DNA of 64,000 bases from the NCBI GenBank assembly GCA_026315105.1, contig CM048750.1, positions 167,242,549-167,306,548 on the forward strand, given 5' to 3'. Made by a program: the position numbers and the translations under genes. The DNA is from Locusta migratoria (Eukaryota > Arthropoda > Insecta > Orthoptera > Acrididae). Below are positions 21,161 through 32,065 of this stretch, piece after piece (the first letter of the stretch is position 1; each line of letters opens with the position of its first letter). Under the pieces are notes generated by a model that was not told where the DNA came from, did not search any database, and saw only the letters and a list, made by a program, of their open reading frames with translations.

Positions 21161-21341
21161 TCAAATTCAAATGTTTGTAGAACTTATGGGACTTTACTAC
21201 CGGGTCATCAGTCCCTAAGCTTACAGACTACTTATGAACTACCTAAGACTAAGGACGGCACAAATATCCATGCCCGAATGGGGATTCGAACCCCCGACCG
21301 TAGTGGTCGTGCAGACCGTGACTGGAGCGCCTCAGTCCCCC
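21161..21341 (-). repeat. SINE-A copy, 5'-truncated
   Basis: Tail and most of the tRNA-like head are present, but the copy stops at CCTCAGTCCCC and lacks the terminal GCCGGCCGCGG. TTATCTGTA flanks it at 21152-21160 and 21342-21350. Confidence 0.93.
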
Positions 21342-21394
21342 TTATCTGTAACCTGTCCGTCCTTTCGACCGAAAGAACGGAACCTTACATATCA

Positions 21395-22472
21395 TTGCCG
21401 TTACAAACTTCTAGGACTTTTAGAGGGTAGTGAGTACATAACATTTTAAATGTCCGTAAACGTATCGTTTCCGTTCCACGGCGGTTTCAATTCATATGAT
21501 TATTTCATCCACTGCTACTTGAATATAATTAGGCGTGACCAAGTAAAATTGTTGCAATCAATTTGAAAAGATAACTGAATATTTCCGTTATTATTTACGC
21601 ATTTTCATTACAATTTACACATGGTTTACATTACTCGACAACAACAAGAACACAGCATCTACGGCACCAGCCACAACGTACGATGCATTACAACAGCGAC
21701 TCAATGTGGCGACCAAAAACGTCGTTACACACATTGTAACTCCGAAGAATGTTCTGGTACACTCCATCCCACCTTTCAGTGTCTTGTGCAGCGGCCAGAA
21801 CTCGTGCCAACAGATCATCTTCTGTCTGTACAGGTGTCTGATAAACTAGGCTCTTCATACGACCCCATAAGGGGTTAAATCCGGCGATAGTGGCGGCCAC
21901 GCGGTTGGACGACCACGGCCTATCCATGTTTCACCAAGCAGTCTGTTGAGATGTCTCCGGACAGCCAGTTCAAATGTTTGTAGAGCTTATGGGACTTAAC
22001 TACGGGGTCATCAGTCCCTAAACTTACAAACTACTTATCAACTAGCTTATACTAAGGACGGCACAAATATCCATGCCCGAGGGGGGATTCGAACCCCCGG
22101 CCGTAGTGGCCGTGCAGACCGTGACTAGCGCGCCGCTGACCCCTAGGCCACTGCGGCCGGCGACAGCCAGTTAAAGCGAGGTGGTGCACCATCATGCTGA
22201 AACCACATTTCCTGCCGGACATTCAATGGCACATCCTCTAAGAACAAGTCCAATACGTATTGTAGGTAGATTAAGTATGCTTTGTTTCAAACCAGGACAG
22301 GGAACTCTGAAACATTTCTGTGTCTCTAAGAAGACGTTGACAAAATATGAATTGAAATTGTCGTGGAACGGAAACGATACGTTTCCGGACATGGGTTTCT
22401 ATTCAGATGTTCTGTACTCACTACCCTCTAAAAGTCCTGGAAGTTTGTAACGGGAATATCCGACCACCCTGT
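21395..22472 (-). mobile_element. mariner-like element (DD41D-style), carrying a SINE
   Basis: Inverted ends of 100 bp or more: CGTTACAAACTTCTAGGACT on the left and the matching arm ending ...CCACCCTG at 22472. Minus-strand frames give RQEMWFQHDGAPPRF on one side of the SINE and MKSLVYQTPVQTEDDLLARV, AAAQDTERWDGVYQNILRS and FGRHIESLL on the other. These are the catalytic and C-terminal parts of a mariner transposase related to the one at 32 kb. Stops and frameshifts are present. The outermost left terminus is degraded near the neighbouring SINE. Confidence 0.75.
21971..22161 (-). repeat. SINE-A copy inside mariner
   Basis: Flanked by GACAGCCAGTT at 21960-21970 and 22162-22172. It interrupts the transposase after the HDGAPPR motif. 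Confidence 0.95.
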
Positions 22473-22509
22473 ATGCTTGTACAGCATTCACCAATTACCG
22501 TGCGGTATG

Positions 22510-22572
22510 GTCTCGTCATGCTACAGACTGGGCGTCGGTTCTCGCCGGAGGTTCGTGTCCTGACGTTGGACA

Positions 22573-22624
<52 letters not shown>

Positions 22625-22668
22625 ACCATAGCAGTTTGGTCCAAGAGGTTCACAAAAATTTGAAAAAC
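22510..22668 (+). repeat. SINE-B-like copy with long GT run
   Basis: Head remnant TGGGCGTCGGTTCTCGCCGG with B-box-like GGTTCGTGTCC, then (GT)n at 22575-22621 and the tail TGACCATAGCAGTTTGGTCC...CACAAAAATTTGAA. The GT expansion has replaced the middle of the tail. Confidence 0.8.
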
Positions 22669-22902
22669 TTCCGTGTCCATGTGCAAAGTACCTCCGAACC
22701 CTTGCGGGGAAAAAAATTGTTTGAGCTGTAAGTGCCACAATTCAGAACTTTACCACATCACTGGTGTGTTGTAGTTGGGTACTTCGATCAGGTGGGAAGC
22801 ATGTCCTTATCGCCGAAATGGGAAGGTATCGCTAACGTAAAGTGGGAAAACCGGGTTCGAGTCCCTCTACGACACAAATTTTTAGCTGCTACCTTCTTCT
22901 AT

Positions 22903-23490
22903 ATCTACACCTCACGGTGTGCGGCGGAGGGTATTTCCTCTGCCACAGTCACTACCTCCTATTGCAGTCGTATATGCTACACGGAAAAATACGATTGGCG
23001 TTACGCCTCCGTATGGGCCCTATCTAATTTTTGTAATCGTTTCGCGAGATATGCGCAGGAGGAAGCAGGGTATTGGTCCACTCTTCGACAAGAGTATGTT
23101 CCCGGAACTTTGACAGAAGCTCGTACCAAATGTTCAAATGTTTGTAGAACGTATGGGACTTAACTACGGGGTCATCAGTCCCTAAGCTTACAAACTACTT
23201 ATGAACTAGCTAAGACTAAGGACGGCACAAATATCCAGGCCCGAGGGGGGGATTCGAACCCCCGACCGTAGTGGCCGTGCTGACCGTGACTGGAGCGCCT
23301 CAGTCCCCTGGGCCACCGCGGCCGGCGAGCTCGTACCCAGATACAGAACGTCTCTCTTGCAGCGTCCACCACTGGAGTTTCCTAGTCATCTCTGTGATGC
23401 TTTCGGTCTTACCAAATGAGCCCATATCAAAGCGTGCTGCCCTCCATTGGATCTTCTCTTACCTGGTACAGATCCCACACTGTATATTAT
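22903..23490 (-). pseudogene. LINE ORF2 C-terminal region, split by a SINE
   Basis: The minus strand, frames shifting, reads RAARFDMGSFGKTESITEMT, RKLQWWTLQERRSV and, beyond the SINE, FLLRISRNDYKN and IGPIRRRNANRIF. This matches the thumb and C-terminal region typical of Jockey/CR1-like LINEs (RAARF...SxxxLGWxxLxxRR). Stops are present. The SINE-A at 23128-23327 interrupts it with a 10-bp duplication. Confidence 0.75.
23128..23327 (-). repeat. SINE-A copy
   Basis: Full length, flanked by AGCTCGTACC at 23118-23127 and 23328-23337. Confidence 0.95.
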
Positions 23491-24000
23491 TGTATATAAT
23501 ATAAAAAATGTGAATATTGTGTTCAGTCTGACATAAGTACTAATTTTGTGCAGTAATGTGATCATTTTTAAAAAAGTTTAAAAATCCTACGAATTATAAT
23601 ATGCACCTAGTATATTCAACATTCAGTATGTAGTAGTAAGTTTTATGGCCTTTCAAATGTAAATATTCTTAAGATAATAGTTTTTTCTGACCAATTGCAC
23701 ATCCACAAGGGCAATTACATTTGTGACCTGTGGAAACTACATAACACATATGCTCTCATTTTATAAGTATTTATTGCGCATGTTCTACATCCAAGAGGAT
23801 CTCCTCAATTTGGATCTACTGGAACGTAAAGTACATCTACGTCCACAGATTCTCAACACTGTCAGTGTTGGAGACGAAACTTTCGTGTTGAGCAGTCAAG
23901 TTCTATGAAATCTGTCCCTTTTCGTTTTTGTTAAACGGGGAGTTCTCCTACCTTCTTTTATATTTCTATTTCTGTGTCAATTGGCTCGCGGCCTACGCAG
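23491..24000. other. Nothing recognised
   Basis: AT-rich. Only small uninformative frames were seen. Confidence 0.45.
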
Positions 24001-25386
24001 CCCATGTATATTGCTCTCCAGGCCATCCGAACCATCGTCTCCTCTTTTCTGATGTGGTCGTCCGTCTCCATCAGCGACGCCCCAGATCAGGTCATACTAT
24101 TGCCTATCGAGTTCAGTCCCTCCTGCAGGAGCTTGTCTTCTCCCCTTCCATCTCCCTATCGGGCCCGTACACGTACACCCCCGTGGTGCTTGCCAAGGCC
24201 GTCTACACGCCTGGACTTGGCCCATGGGCCCAAAGACTCGGTTCCTCTGGAGGCGCTCTGCCGTCAGTTCCCGGCTGTCGTAGCGGCATGACCTGCTCTA
24301 CACCGACGGTTCTCTGGTTGATGGTCACGTGGGATTTGCTTATCTTCATGGTGACCGTGTGGAACAGCACTGTCTGCCGAATGGCTGCAGTGTTTGCACT
24401 GCAGAGCTGGTGGCCATTCACAGAGCTCTCGTGCATATTCGGTCCCGCTCAGGTGAGTCATTTCTTATTTGCAGCGACTCCCTGAGCAGCCTTAAAGCGC
24501 TGGACCAGTGTTACCCGCGGTCTCCCATGGTGTTGGCCATACAGAGACGCTTCGTGCCGTTGAACTGTCCGGGCGATCAGTGGAGTTCATCTGGTCTCCG
24601 GTCCATGTGGGTATCCCGGGCAATGAACGGGTTGACCGGCTTGCCAAGCAGGCTGTCGGTGTATCCATTCTAGAGATCGGCCTCCCGGCCTTGGATCTCC
24701 GTTCATTGATGCGCCAACGGGTACATCGGCTTTGGGATGCTGAGTGGCGTAGCCTGAGCACGCCCAATAAACCGCGGGTAGTCAAGGACATCACGGCAGT
24801 GTGGCGTTCCTCCATGCGGCCCTCTCGCCGGGACTCAGTGGTGCTGTGTCGACTCCGCTTTAGGCATACGTGGCTCATCCATGGACATCTCTCCTTCGTG
24901 GTGAGGACGCGCCCCAATGTCAGTGTGACTCCTGACAATAGTCCACATCCTGTTGGACTGCCCCGTTTTAAGCCGCCTTGCGGCGGAATTTTAACCTCCC
25001 TGACGTTTTATCAGATGTTTTAGGTGACAATGCTACAATGGCAGATTCCGTTTTACGTTTTATATGAGCAGGGGTTTTTATCATTCTCTCTAACTGGAGA
25101 TTTCTTTGTGTTACCGAGTGGTTGACTTTTCCTTTTTTATTCTTATGATCGGTCAGCCACAGACATCGCCTTCTTTGTTGTAAGATGTCTTTGTGTGATC
25201 GTCTATTTTCGTTTTTGATAATGTTTTATGGACTCAGTGGGACTCCTCTCCCACTTCGCAACCTTAAACTGTGGGCATATTTCTTTCACGTCCACGGTTT
25301 TACTTTTGACGCTTAGAGATGGAATGGGGGACTGATGACCATTGTAGTTTTGTCCCCCTTAAACAACCAAACAACAACAACAAAAA
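24001..25386 (+). pseudogene. LINE (I/R1-like) RNase H domain and 3' end
   Basis: Plus-strand relic whose recognisable part is a ribonuclease H domain. YTDGSLVDGHVGFAYL (about 24298-24345) gives the first Asp, CTAELVAIHRAL the Glu, ICSDSLSSLKAL the second Asp and GIPGNERVDRLAK (24610-24650) the last Asp. A frameshift near 24,540 separates the first three from the fourth. The tail continues VLCRLRFRHTWLIHGHL, resembling the HTxLTH-type ending of I/R1 elements. It ends in CAACAACAACAAAAAC near 25386. LINEs with their own RNase H belong mainly to the I, R1, LOA and Tad groups, and I cannot place it further. Confidence 0.82.
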
Positions 25387-25490
25387 CATACACAGGTGCC
25401 CGAGGGAGGACTTGAACCTGCAGCGGGAACGGCTACCCTGTCCATAGCATTATGCCTTAGACCTTATGGTCATTGCGGGCGGCAGGTTTC
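25387..25490 (-). repeat. SINE head fragment
   Basis: GTGCCCGAGGGAGGACTTGAACC reads as a SINE-A/B head on the minus strand, ending near GCGGGCGGC. The tail is missing, replaced by the LINE end. Confidence 0.6.
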
Positions 25491-26501
25491 TGTCCATAGT
25501 AATATGTGGGCATTGTGACTATCTATAAGTGACAGCAGTTACGGGATCTTTGCATAGACGCTCTTGCAATTACCTGCTATTATATTTTATTTCTCCTTTC
25601 CATTATGCCGACTGCCGGTGCCTTAACGGGCCCGAGGAGGGATTTCTCTATCCCAAAGAACCAAATGTGGATTCCACATGTACTCTACTACCCTAGTAGC
25701 CACTTCCTGTGTGTAGTTCACGCCTGACCTATTCAGGGTGATTTTAAACTTCATCACCCTACAGCAGAGAGATCGCCACAGAATCGTTTGAGGCTCTTGT
25801 TTAAGCTATCCACTCTTTCTCATCTTGGATGATAAAACGTTTTACCACCTTACAGATGTTCTGTTCACCGACTCAGTGATTGTGGTCTTCACGTCTTAAT
25901 AAATCTCCACAGCATCAAAGTTCAGGACAGTTACCTTGATATCTCGTGGATGTAGAATCTTCTTAAAACACAGATCTACATAACCTGCTTACTGGAATCC
26001 CTAGAATTCATTCAGAATACGTGTAGCTAGAGAAATGTTCTCTAATTGATGTGTGCGTCAAAATTAAGGCAAGAACTCAGAGCAAACACCATGTGTCTGA
26101 AAAGCTGTTTAATTTCATCACTTTTACCCTACAATGCATTACAACAATATGGACATCGGTGTCCAAACCGGCATAGTGGCGGCTTGGAAAGCTGTTACAA
26201 TACTGCCCTTTTTCGATCTTTGTGTGGCCTCCTTTTATAGTCTGGCCTACAATACCATACATTAATAAAACTATTACAGATATGAAAAACAGTTAGTTTG
26301 GCCATGTTATGGCAAGATAATAGCAGCTTTACGTTCAAAATTAAGGTAATTATTAATTTACATCGATTCATAATAATCCTGTTTTCTTATATTGGGTTGC
26401 AGATGTGAAATATGCTTAACTATAAAATACAACAATACATTGTTTATACCAATATCTTGAAAAATAGTGAAGACCAAATGTTCCTACCATGTACAGAATA
26501 A
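25491..26501. other. Nothing recognised
   Basis: About 1 kb with no supported feature. The frames near 26046-26262 are not convincing. Confidence 0.45.
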
Positions 26502-26512
26502 TGAAATAAAGT

Positions 26513-26714
26513 TCAAATGTTCAAGTGTTTGTAAATCTATCGGACAAACGTGCGTGGTAATCAGTCCGTAGGTTACAAACTACTTAAACCTAGGTAAACT
26601 AACCTAAGGACAAACACACACACCCATGCCCCAGGGAGGACTCGGACCTCCACGGCGAGCTACCGCGGGCTCCGCAGCGAGACGCTTTAGACCGCTCGGC
26701 TACTCCACCGCGGC
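26513..26714 (-). repeat. SINE-B copy
   Basis: Full length, with TGAAATAAAGT at 26502-26512 and 26715-26725. Confidence 0.95.
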
Positions 26715-26725
26715 TGAAATAAAGT

Positions 26726-27393
26726 ATTAGTTGTTTTCCTGTATACAAGAACACGGGAATATTTCATATAGGCTTAGTAAATCTACAATGCTGCAATGTT
26801 TATATTCGAAACATTTATTATATTTGTGTTTTCATGGCCAGTTCCTATTCAAATATACAATAGAATATATCTCCAAGCATACTATTTCACTTTATGTTCT
26901 AAAGTGCATATAAGCAGCTTTTAGTTTCATGTCATGTGCTCTTGTTTATTTTCCTATTTTATGATGAAATGTTGTCTTCCTAGCAATATATGTGTATTCT
27001 CTTAACCATTACTTTATCTAGAAATCATGTTTCTTATCTTATACACACTCTGAGATCACAAACTGGCATTTAACATTTGACGTTCTAATAAAATAATTTG
27101 CTTAATTTGTTATTTGGGTGATGAAGTAGTAAACATTTAGCTCTGTAGCTTACCTATTACATCTCAATGAGATACCCACGGAAACATTCTTTCCCTGTCT
27201 TAGCGCTATTTTCCTATAGTGCTCCATCACCCGCGTAACGTCGAAGCTCGCAATCACTAGGAAACTGACCCTCCGCGTCTCTGCAACAGATGAGGCAACC
27301 CGTGACATCAATAGCGGACATCACCTCAAACCTGCTGCTGAGGCGTAATGGGGCAGCCTTAGAGCCGGTTCCGGATTGCACCTTCCGCAGAGT
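26726..27393. other. Nothing recognised
   Basis: AT-rich to 27200, then more GC-rich up to the transposon edge. No coding motif was seen. Confidence 0.45.
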
Positions 27394-28211
27394 GTTTCGT
27401 AGTGCGCAGGAGCCATTCCTCCCGCAGTCAGAAAAATAGGACTGAATCCTCCCGAGCCTGCAAGGGTGTGGAAAAGGACGGGACTGAATCCTCCCATAAC
27501 CTGTTTAAGCAGGTAGTTGGTGGCGGCCCGAGACCAGAGTGTGTGGCCACACCTTTATGAATATTCCAGACAAGCAAAGCTATCCAGCATATGTTCCAGT
27601 GTATGTTCCTACATTGTGCAGTATAGTAGGAGTGAGAATTACGTCCCAGTTAACTTTAGAGTCAGAGTACTTGTATAGTAATATCACTTTGGTTCTTACA
27701 ATCTAAAGATTACGTTTTACTCGCAATTGATAAATCTGTGCAACATTTTCAGCAGTTGGTATACAAGTTTATTTGATATAGCGTCGATTTATAAACAGAG
27801 GTCAAGGCAGGCTAATTTTTTTCCTAAGGAAGAAGAAATTCTGCTTTCAACGGGAGGGCGGGTCATGAGTCTTATTGAACTGGCTTGACTTAACGTGAAT
27901 AGAAGCAAATTATGAACATCTGTAGTTTCTAATAAAACTTGCCTCAATAGGAAATCGGAAGGTAATAAGTAGAAAATGTAACACGAGAAAAAAAATTCTA
28001 TTAATCAACGCCGAAAAGTGGAAGAGATATAAGGAAGCATGGGGCTGTTATAAACAAGTACAACGAAAACATTACAACAATGGAGAATAACAGTTGCATT
28101 CGCGTATTTTTTTACAAAAATTTGTTTATTGCAAGTGGTACCTGAGTTAAAAGGTTCAAACGTAAAAATTACATAAGACAACAAAAAAATAAAAACTCAC
28201 CAAATTTGTCA

Positions 28212-28419
28212 AATCAAAAAAAGTTCAAATGCTTGTAAATCTATAGGACCAAACTGCATGGTCATCAGTCCGTAGCTTACAAACTACTTAAACCTAGGTA
28301 AACTAACCTAAGGACAAACACACACACCCATGCCCCAGGGAGGACTCGAACCTCGACGGCGAGCAACCAAGCGCTCCGCAGCGAGACGCCTTAGACCGCT
28401 CGCCTACTCCACCGCGGCT
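28212..28419 (-). repeat. SINE-B copy, present in only one transposon copy
   Basis: Flanked by ACCAAATTTGTCA at 28199-28211 and 28420-28432. The sister copy reads uninterrupted at the matching site (CTGACAGATTTGGTGAG near 30633), so this insertion followed duplication of the host element. Confidence 0.96.
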
Positions 28420-28659
28420 ACCAAATTTGTCAGCACGAATGATGTGGCAACTTTGGAAGAAACGGTAGGATCAGTAAAGAACTTACGCATGGAGACGAGA
28501 TATATAATGTCAAACCTCAACACTTCTTAATTTAATCAACACTGATCATACCGGATGACAGTATGAATTAACACTGAACACTGGTTGGTACACAAGGATG
28601 CGGAGACCTTTCGCGAATCTTGCAATTAGCACTACTTATTGTTTATAGTATTCGAAGAT

Positions 28660-29025
28660 TAATTTTTAGCGTCCCATCGAGATCGTCGTCATTAGAGACG
28701 GAGCTCACGATCGGATTGGGTAGATCTCGTAAGTAAAGAGGAGGTACTGAACAGAAGTGGGAAGAAATAAAGTCTATGGCATATGTTGATAAAAAGAAGG
28801 GATAGATTGGTGGGACATATTTTAAGACATGAAGGTATCGTGAAACTAGCATTAGAAGGAAGTGTATGGGGTAAAAATATCAGAGGTAGGGCGAGAGACG
28901 ATTACAGTAAGCAAATTTAAAAGGATGTAAGCTGTCGTTCTTATTCAGAAATCAAGAGGTTTGCACAAGACAGGGTAGCGTGGAGAGCTGCATCAAACCA
29001 ATCTGCGGACTGAAGACGACAAAAA
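28660..29025 (+). pseudogene. SINE-C tail plus RTE-like LINE C-terminus inside transposon copy 1
   Basis: CATCGAGATCGTCGTCATTAG with GACGGAGC (28676-28702) matches the SINE-C tail. From 28725 the plus strand reads KRRDRLVGHILRHEGIVKLA, LEGSVWGKNIRGRARDDY and WRAASNQSAD, the C-terminus of the RTE-like LINE also present at 61.4 kb. The equivalent sequence lies inverted in the sister copy (30125-30410) with an internal deletion. It was therefore captured before the two copies separated. Confidence 0.8.
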
Positions 29026-29251
29026 CTACTAAATTTAATCACATATAATTCAATACAGTAAGTAAAGTAGTAAACTGTTGGTTTTGTTAGAAGTGACAAG
29101 TAAGGCCGGAAACGGCTTGGGGCGGGATTAGGTGGTGGGGGCTGGTACCTGCAGGAGGTGTCGTTGTGCTAGTATAGTTCGGGAGGATTCAGTCCTGTCC
29201 CCTGTTGGTCTACCTGCCGTTGGGAGGATTCCGTCCTGCGCCCGTTTCGTA

Positions 29252-29751
29252 ACCCCAGCTCAGTTCGCTAACCCAGTCAGGAGACTGTCGACCGGTAGAG
29301 ACTGTCGGAACCTATAGACAGTGACAACACGGGCGTGAGACATTGCGATAGGTGCCAGAGGTACTCCCACAATCGCCTCCCACAATGAAGCCCAGGGCAG
29401 CAGTCTGAAGACTGTTGACCGCGGCCAACACAGCTTTCAGCTGCTTACGAACAGCGGACAACTAAATCCGTACACAACAGGTGCAATCCCTACCAGATCT
29501 GTCACGTTACTTGCTCCAAATTATTTTACGTTAAAGAAACACGCGAGAATAAAGGATTTGAACTAACGAAAATTAAAAATTGACTATTAGTAAAGAAAAA
29601 GAAAAATTAAATTAAACAATTTAATAGTTGATTTATTTCAACGCCCTATAGCAGGTAGGCTTGGAAATTTCACTTTGTTTCGGAAATATATGGGCGTTAC
29701 ATGCAACTCAAGGGGGTGAACCAATAACATGAGAACCTAAGACTGAAAATA
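29252..29751. other. Spacer between inverted transposon copies
   Basis: Nothing coding was recognised. With the SINE-B at 29752-29920 it forms the ~680-bp loop of the large inverted repeat. Confidence 0.5.
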
Positions 29752-31451
29752 AAGTTCAGATGTTTGTAAATGTATGGGACTTAACTAATGCGGTTATCAG
29801 TTCGTAGGCTTACAAACTACTTAAACTATCTTAAATTGACCAAAGGACAACAAGCCCGAGGAAGGCGAGCAACCGCGCGCTCCACAGCAAGGTGCCACAG
29901 AGGGCTCGGCCACTCCACCGGGGCGCAGGACGGAATCCTCCCAACGGCAGGTAGGCGAACAGGGGACAGGACTGAATCCTCCCGAACTAGCACAATGGCA
30001 CCTCCTGCAGGTACCAGCCCCCAGCACCCACCCCCGCCCCAAGCCGTTTCTGGCCTTACTTGTCACTTCTAACAAAACCAACAGTTTACTTACTCTATGG
30101 TATTATATGTGATTAAATTTAGTATGAAATGTTGTTGTTGTTGTGGTCTAACTGTAATCGTCTCTCGGCCTACCTCTGCGATTTTTACCCCATACACTTC
30201 CCTCTAATGCTAGTTTCACGATACCTTCATGTCTCAAAATGTGTCCGACCAATCTATCCCTTCTTTTTGTCAACATATGCCAAAGACTTCTTTTCTCCCC
30301 AATTCTGTTCAGTACCTCCTCATTAGTTATGAGATCTACCCAATCCGAGCGTGAGCTCCGTCTCTAATGACGACGATCTCGATGGGACGCTAAAATTAAT
30401 CTTCCATCTTTCTAATAGTATAAACAATAAGCAGTGCTAATTGCAAGATTGGCCAAAGGTCTCCGCATCCTTGTATACCAACCAGTATTCAGCATTGATT
30501 CATACTGTCATCCGGTATGGTCAGTGTTGATTACATAACAAGTGTTGAAGTTTGGCATTATGTATCTCGTATCCAAGCGTAAGTTCTCTACTGCACCTTC
30601 CGTTTCTTCCAAAGTAGCAACATCATTCGTGCTGACAGATTTGGTGAGTTTTTGTTGTTGTTGTCTTATGGAATGTTTACGTTTGAAGCTTTTTACCTAG
30701 GTACCACTAGCAATAAACAAATTTTTATGAAAAATACGCGAATACAACTGTCATTCTCCATTGTTGTAATGTTTCGTTGTACTTGTTTATAACAGCCTCC
30801 TGCTTCCTTATATCTCTTCCACGTTTCGGCGTTGATTAATGGAATTTTTTTTTCGTGTTACCTTTTTCTACTTATTACCTTCCGGTTTCCTGTTAAGGCA
30901 AGTTTTATTAGAAACTACAGATGCTCATAACTTGCTTCTATTCACATTAAGTCAAGTCAGTTCAATAAGACTCATGTCCCACCCTCCCGTTGAAAGCAGA
31001 ATTTCTTCTTCCTTAGGAAAAAAAAATTAGCTTGCCTTGTCCTCTGTTTATAATTCGACGCTATATCAAATAAACTTGTATACCAACTGCTGAAAATGTT
31101 GCACAGATTTATCAATTGCGAGTAAAACGTAATCTTTAGATTGTAAGAACCAAAGTGCTATTACTGTACGTTTACTCTGACTATAGTTAACTGGAATTTA
31201 AATCTCACTCTTACTTTACTGTACAACGTAGGAACATACACTGGAACATATGCTAGATAGCTTTGCTTGCCTGGAATATTCATAAAGGTCTGGCCACACA
31301 CTCTGGTCTCGGGCAGCCACCAACTACCTGCTTAAACAGGTTATGGAAGGATTCAGTCCCGTCCTTTTCCACAGCCTTGCAGGCTCGGGAGGATTCAGTC
31401 CTATTTTTCTGACCGCGGGAGGAATGGATCCTGCACCCCTCCACCGCGGCC
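29752..31451 (-). repeat. SINE-B copy split by transposon copy 2
   Basis: Tail and most of the head occupy 29752-29920 (reads ...GGCTCGGCCACTCCACCG). The last bases of the head, CGGCC, are at 31447-31451 after the transposon and its duplicated CTCCACCG. This identifies the insertion site to the base. Confidence 0.9.
29921..31438 (-). mobile_element. Same DNA transposon, copy 2, inverted
   Basis: 1518 bp flanked by CTCCACCG (29913-29920 and 31439-31446). The termini are GGGCGCAGGACGG and, inverted from the right, GGGTGCAGGATCCATTCCTCCC. It lacks the SINE-B of copy 1 and part of the LINE fragment but is otherwise collinear in reverse. Together with copy 1 it forms a ~4-kb inverted repeat. Confidence 0.9.
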
Positions 31452-31615
31452 CTAAAATAGACACACTATATATTTATTAGTAAGGACTTGGTCCATAACT
31501 GGCTTTGGGAACAGCTGCAACTCTTTGAAAAACAGATCTGCCTTTCATATTGATCTGCATTGGTACTTTGCAATTCGTAACTGTGTGGAAGAATGTGCAT
31601 CAAACCGTTTTCATA

Positions 31616-31772
31616 TTAAACTTCCTGCCGGATTAAAACTGTGGGTCGGAACTGGGATTCTAACATGGGACCTTTGCTTTTTGCTATTAAGCGCTCTGAG
31701 TGAGCTATCCCGGCACGCTTCTTGATCCGTCCTCACAGGTTTACTTCCGCAGGTACCTCGACTCCTACTTTC
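31616..31772 (-). repeat. Fragment of the tRNA-related composite repeat
   Basis: AAACTTCCTGCCGGATTAAAA, GACCTTTGC and CCTCACAGGTTTACTTC follow the same order as the repeat at 37047-37647, read on the minus strand. It is diverged and truncated by the following SINE. Confidence 0.7.
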
Positions 31773-31773
31773 C

Positions 31774-31929
31774 AATGTTCAAAATGTTTGTAAAGCCTAT
31801 GGGACTTAACTGCGGGGTTATCAGTCCCTAAACTTACAAACTAGCTATGAACTAACTTATGCTAAAGACATCATGCCCGAGGGGCGATTTGGACACCCGA
31901 CGGGGAACGGCCTCGCGCATCGGAACATC
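31774..31929 (-). repeat. SINE-A copy, degenerate and truncated
   Basis: The family tail is clear (TATGGGACTTAACTGCGGGG, TCAGTCCCTAAACTTACAAA). The head decays after CATGCCCGAGGGGCGA and stops at the mariner edge. Confidence 0.8.
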
Positions 31930-32065
31930 GGTGCGTCAAAAAATGTGTACACACTTTGAACTGTCACAGAAAATTCATTTTCCGTTCTACAAGGTTAAAC
32001 AAATGTGAGAAAGTAGTATTATGTTTCTTCAACAGGTGGCAGCAGTGACAAGCAATAACTTCAAC

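Larger units (their letters stand above)
27402..29243 (+). mobile_element. Non-coding DNA transposon with 8-bp target duplication, copy 1
   Basis: 1842 bp flanked by GTTTCGTA (27394-27401 and 29244-29251). The termini read GTGCGCAGGA and, inverted, GGGCGCAGGA, followed by ATTCCTCCC/AATCCTCCC and the repeated subterminal motif GGACTGAATCCTCCC (about 27437, 27474 and, inverted, 29182 and 29223). An 8-bp duplication fits hAT, P or Merlin-type elements; hAT is my first guess. No transposase was seen. It contains a SINE-B copy, a SINE-C tail and a LINE 3' fragment. A second copy lies inverted at 29921-31438. Confidence 0.88.

Noticed and set aside
22421..22738. 105-codon frame rich in His-Thr or Cys-Val repeats
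   Set aside because: It is the translation of the GT microsatellite inside SINE-B.
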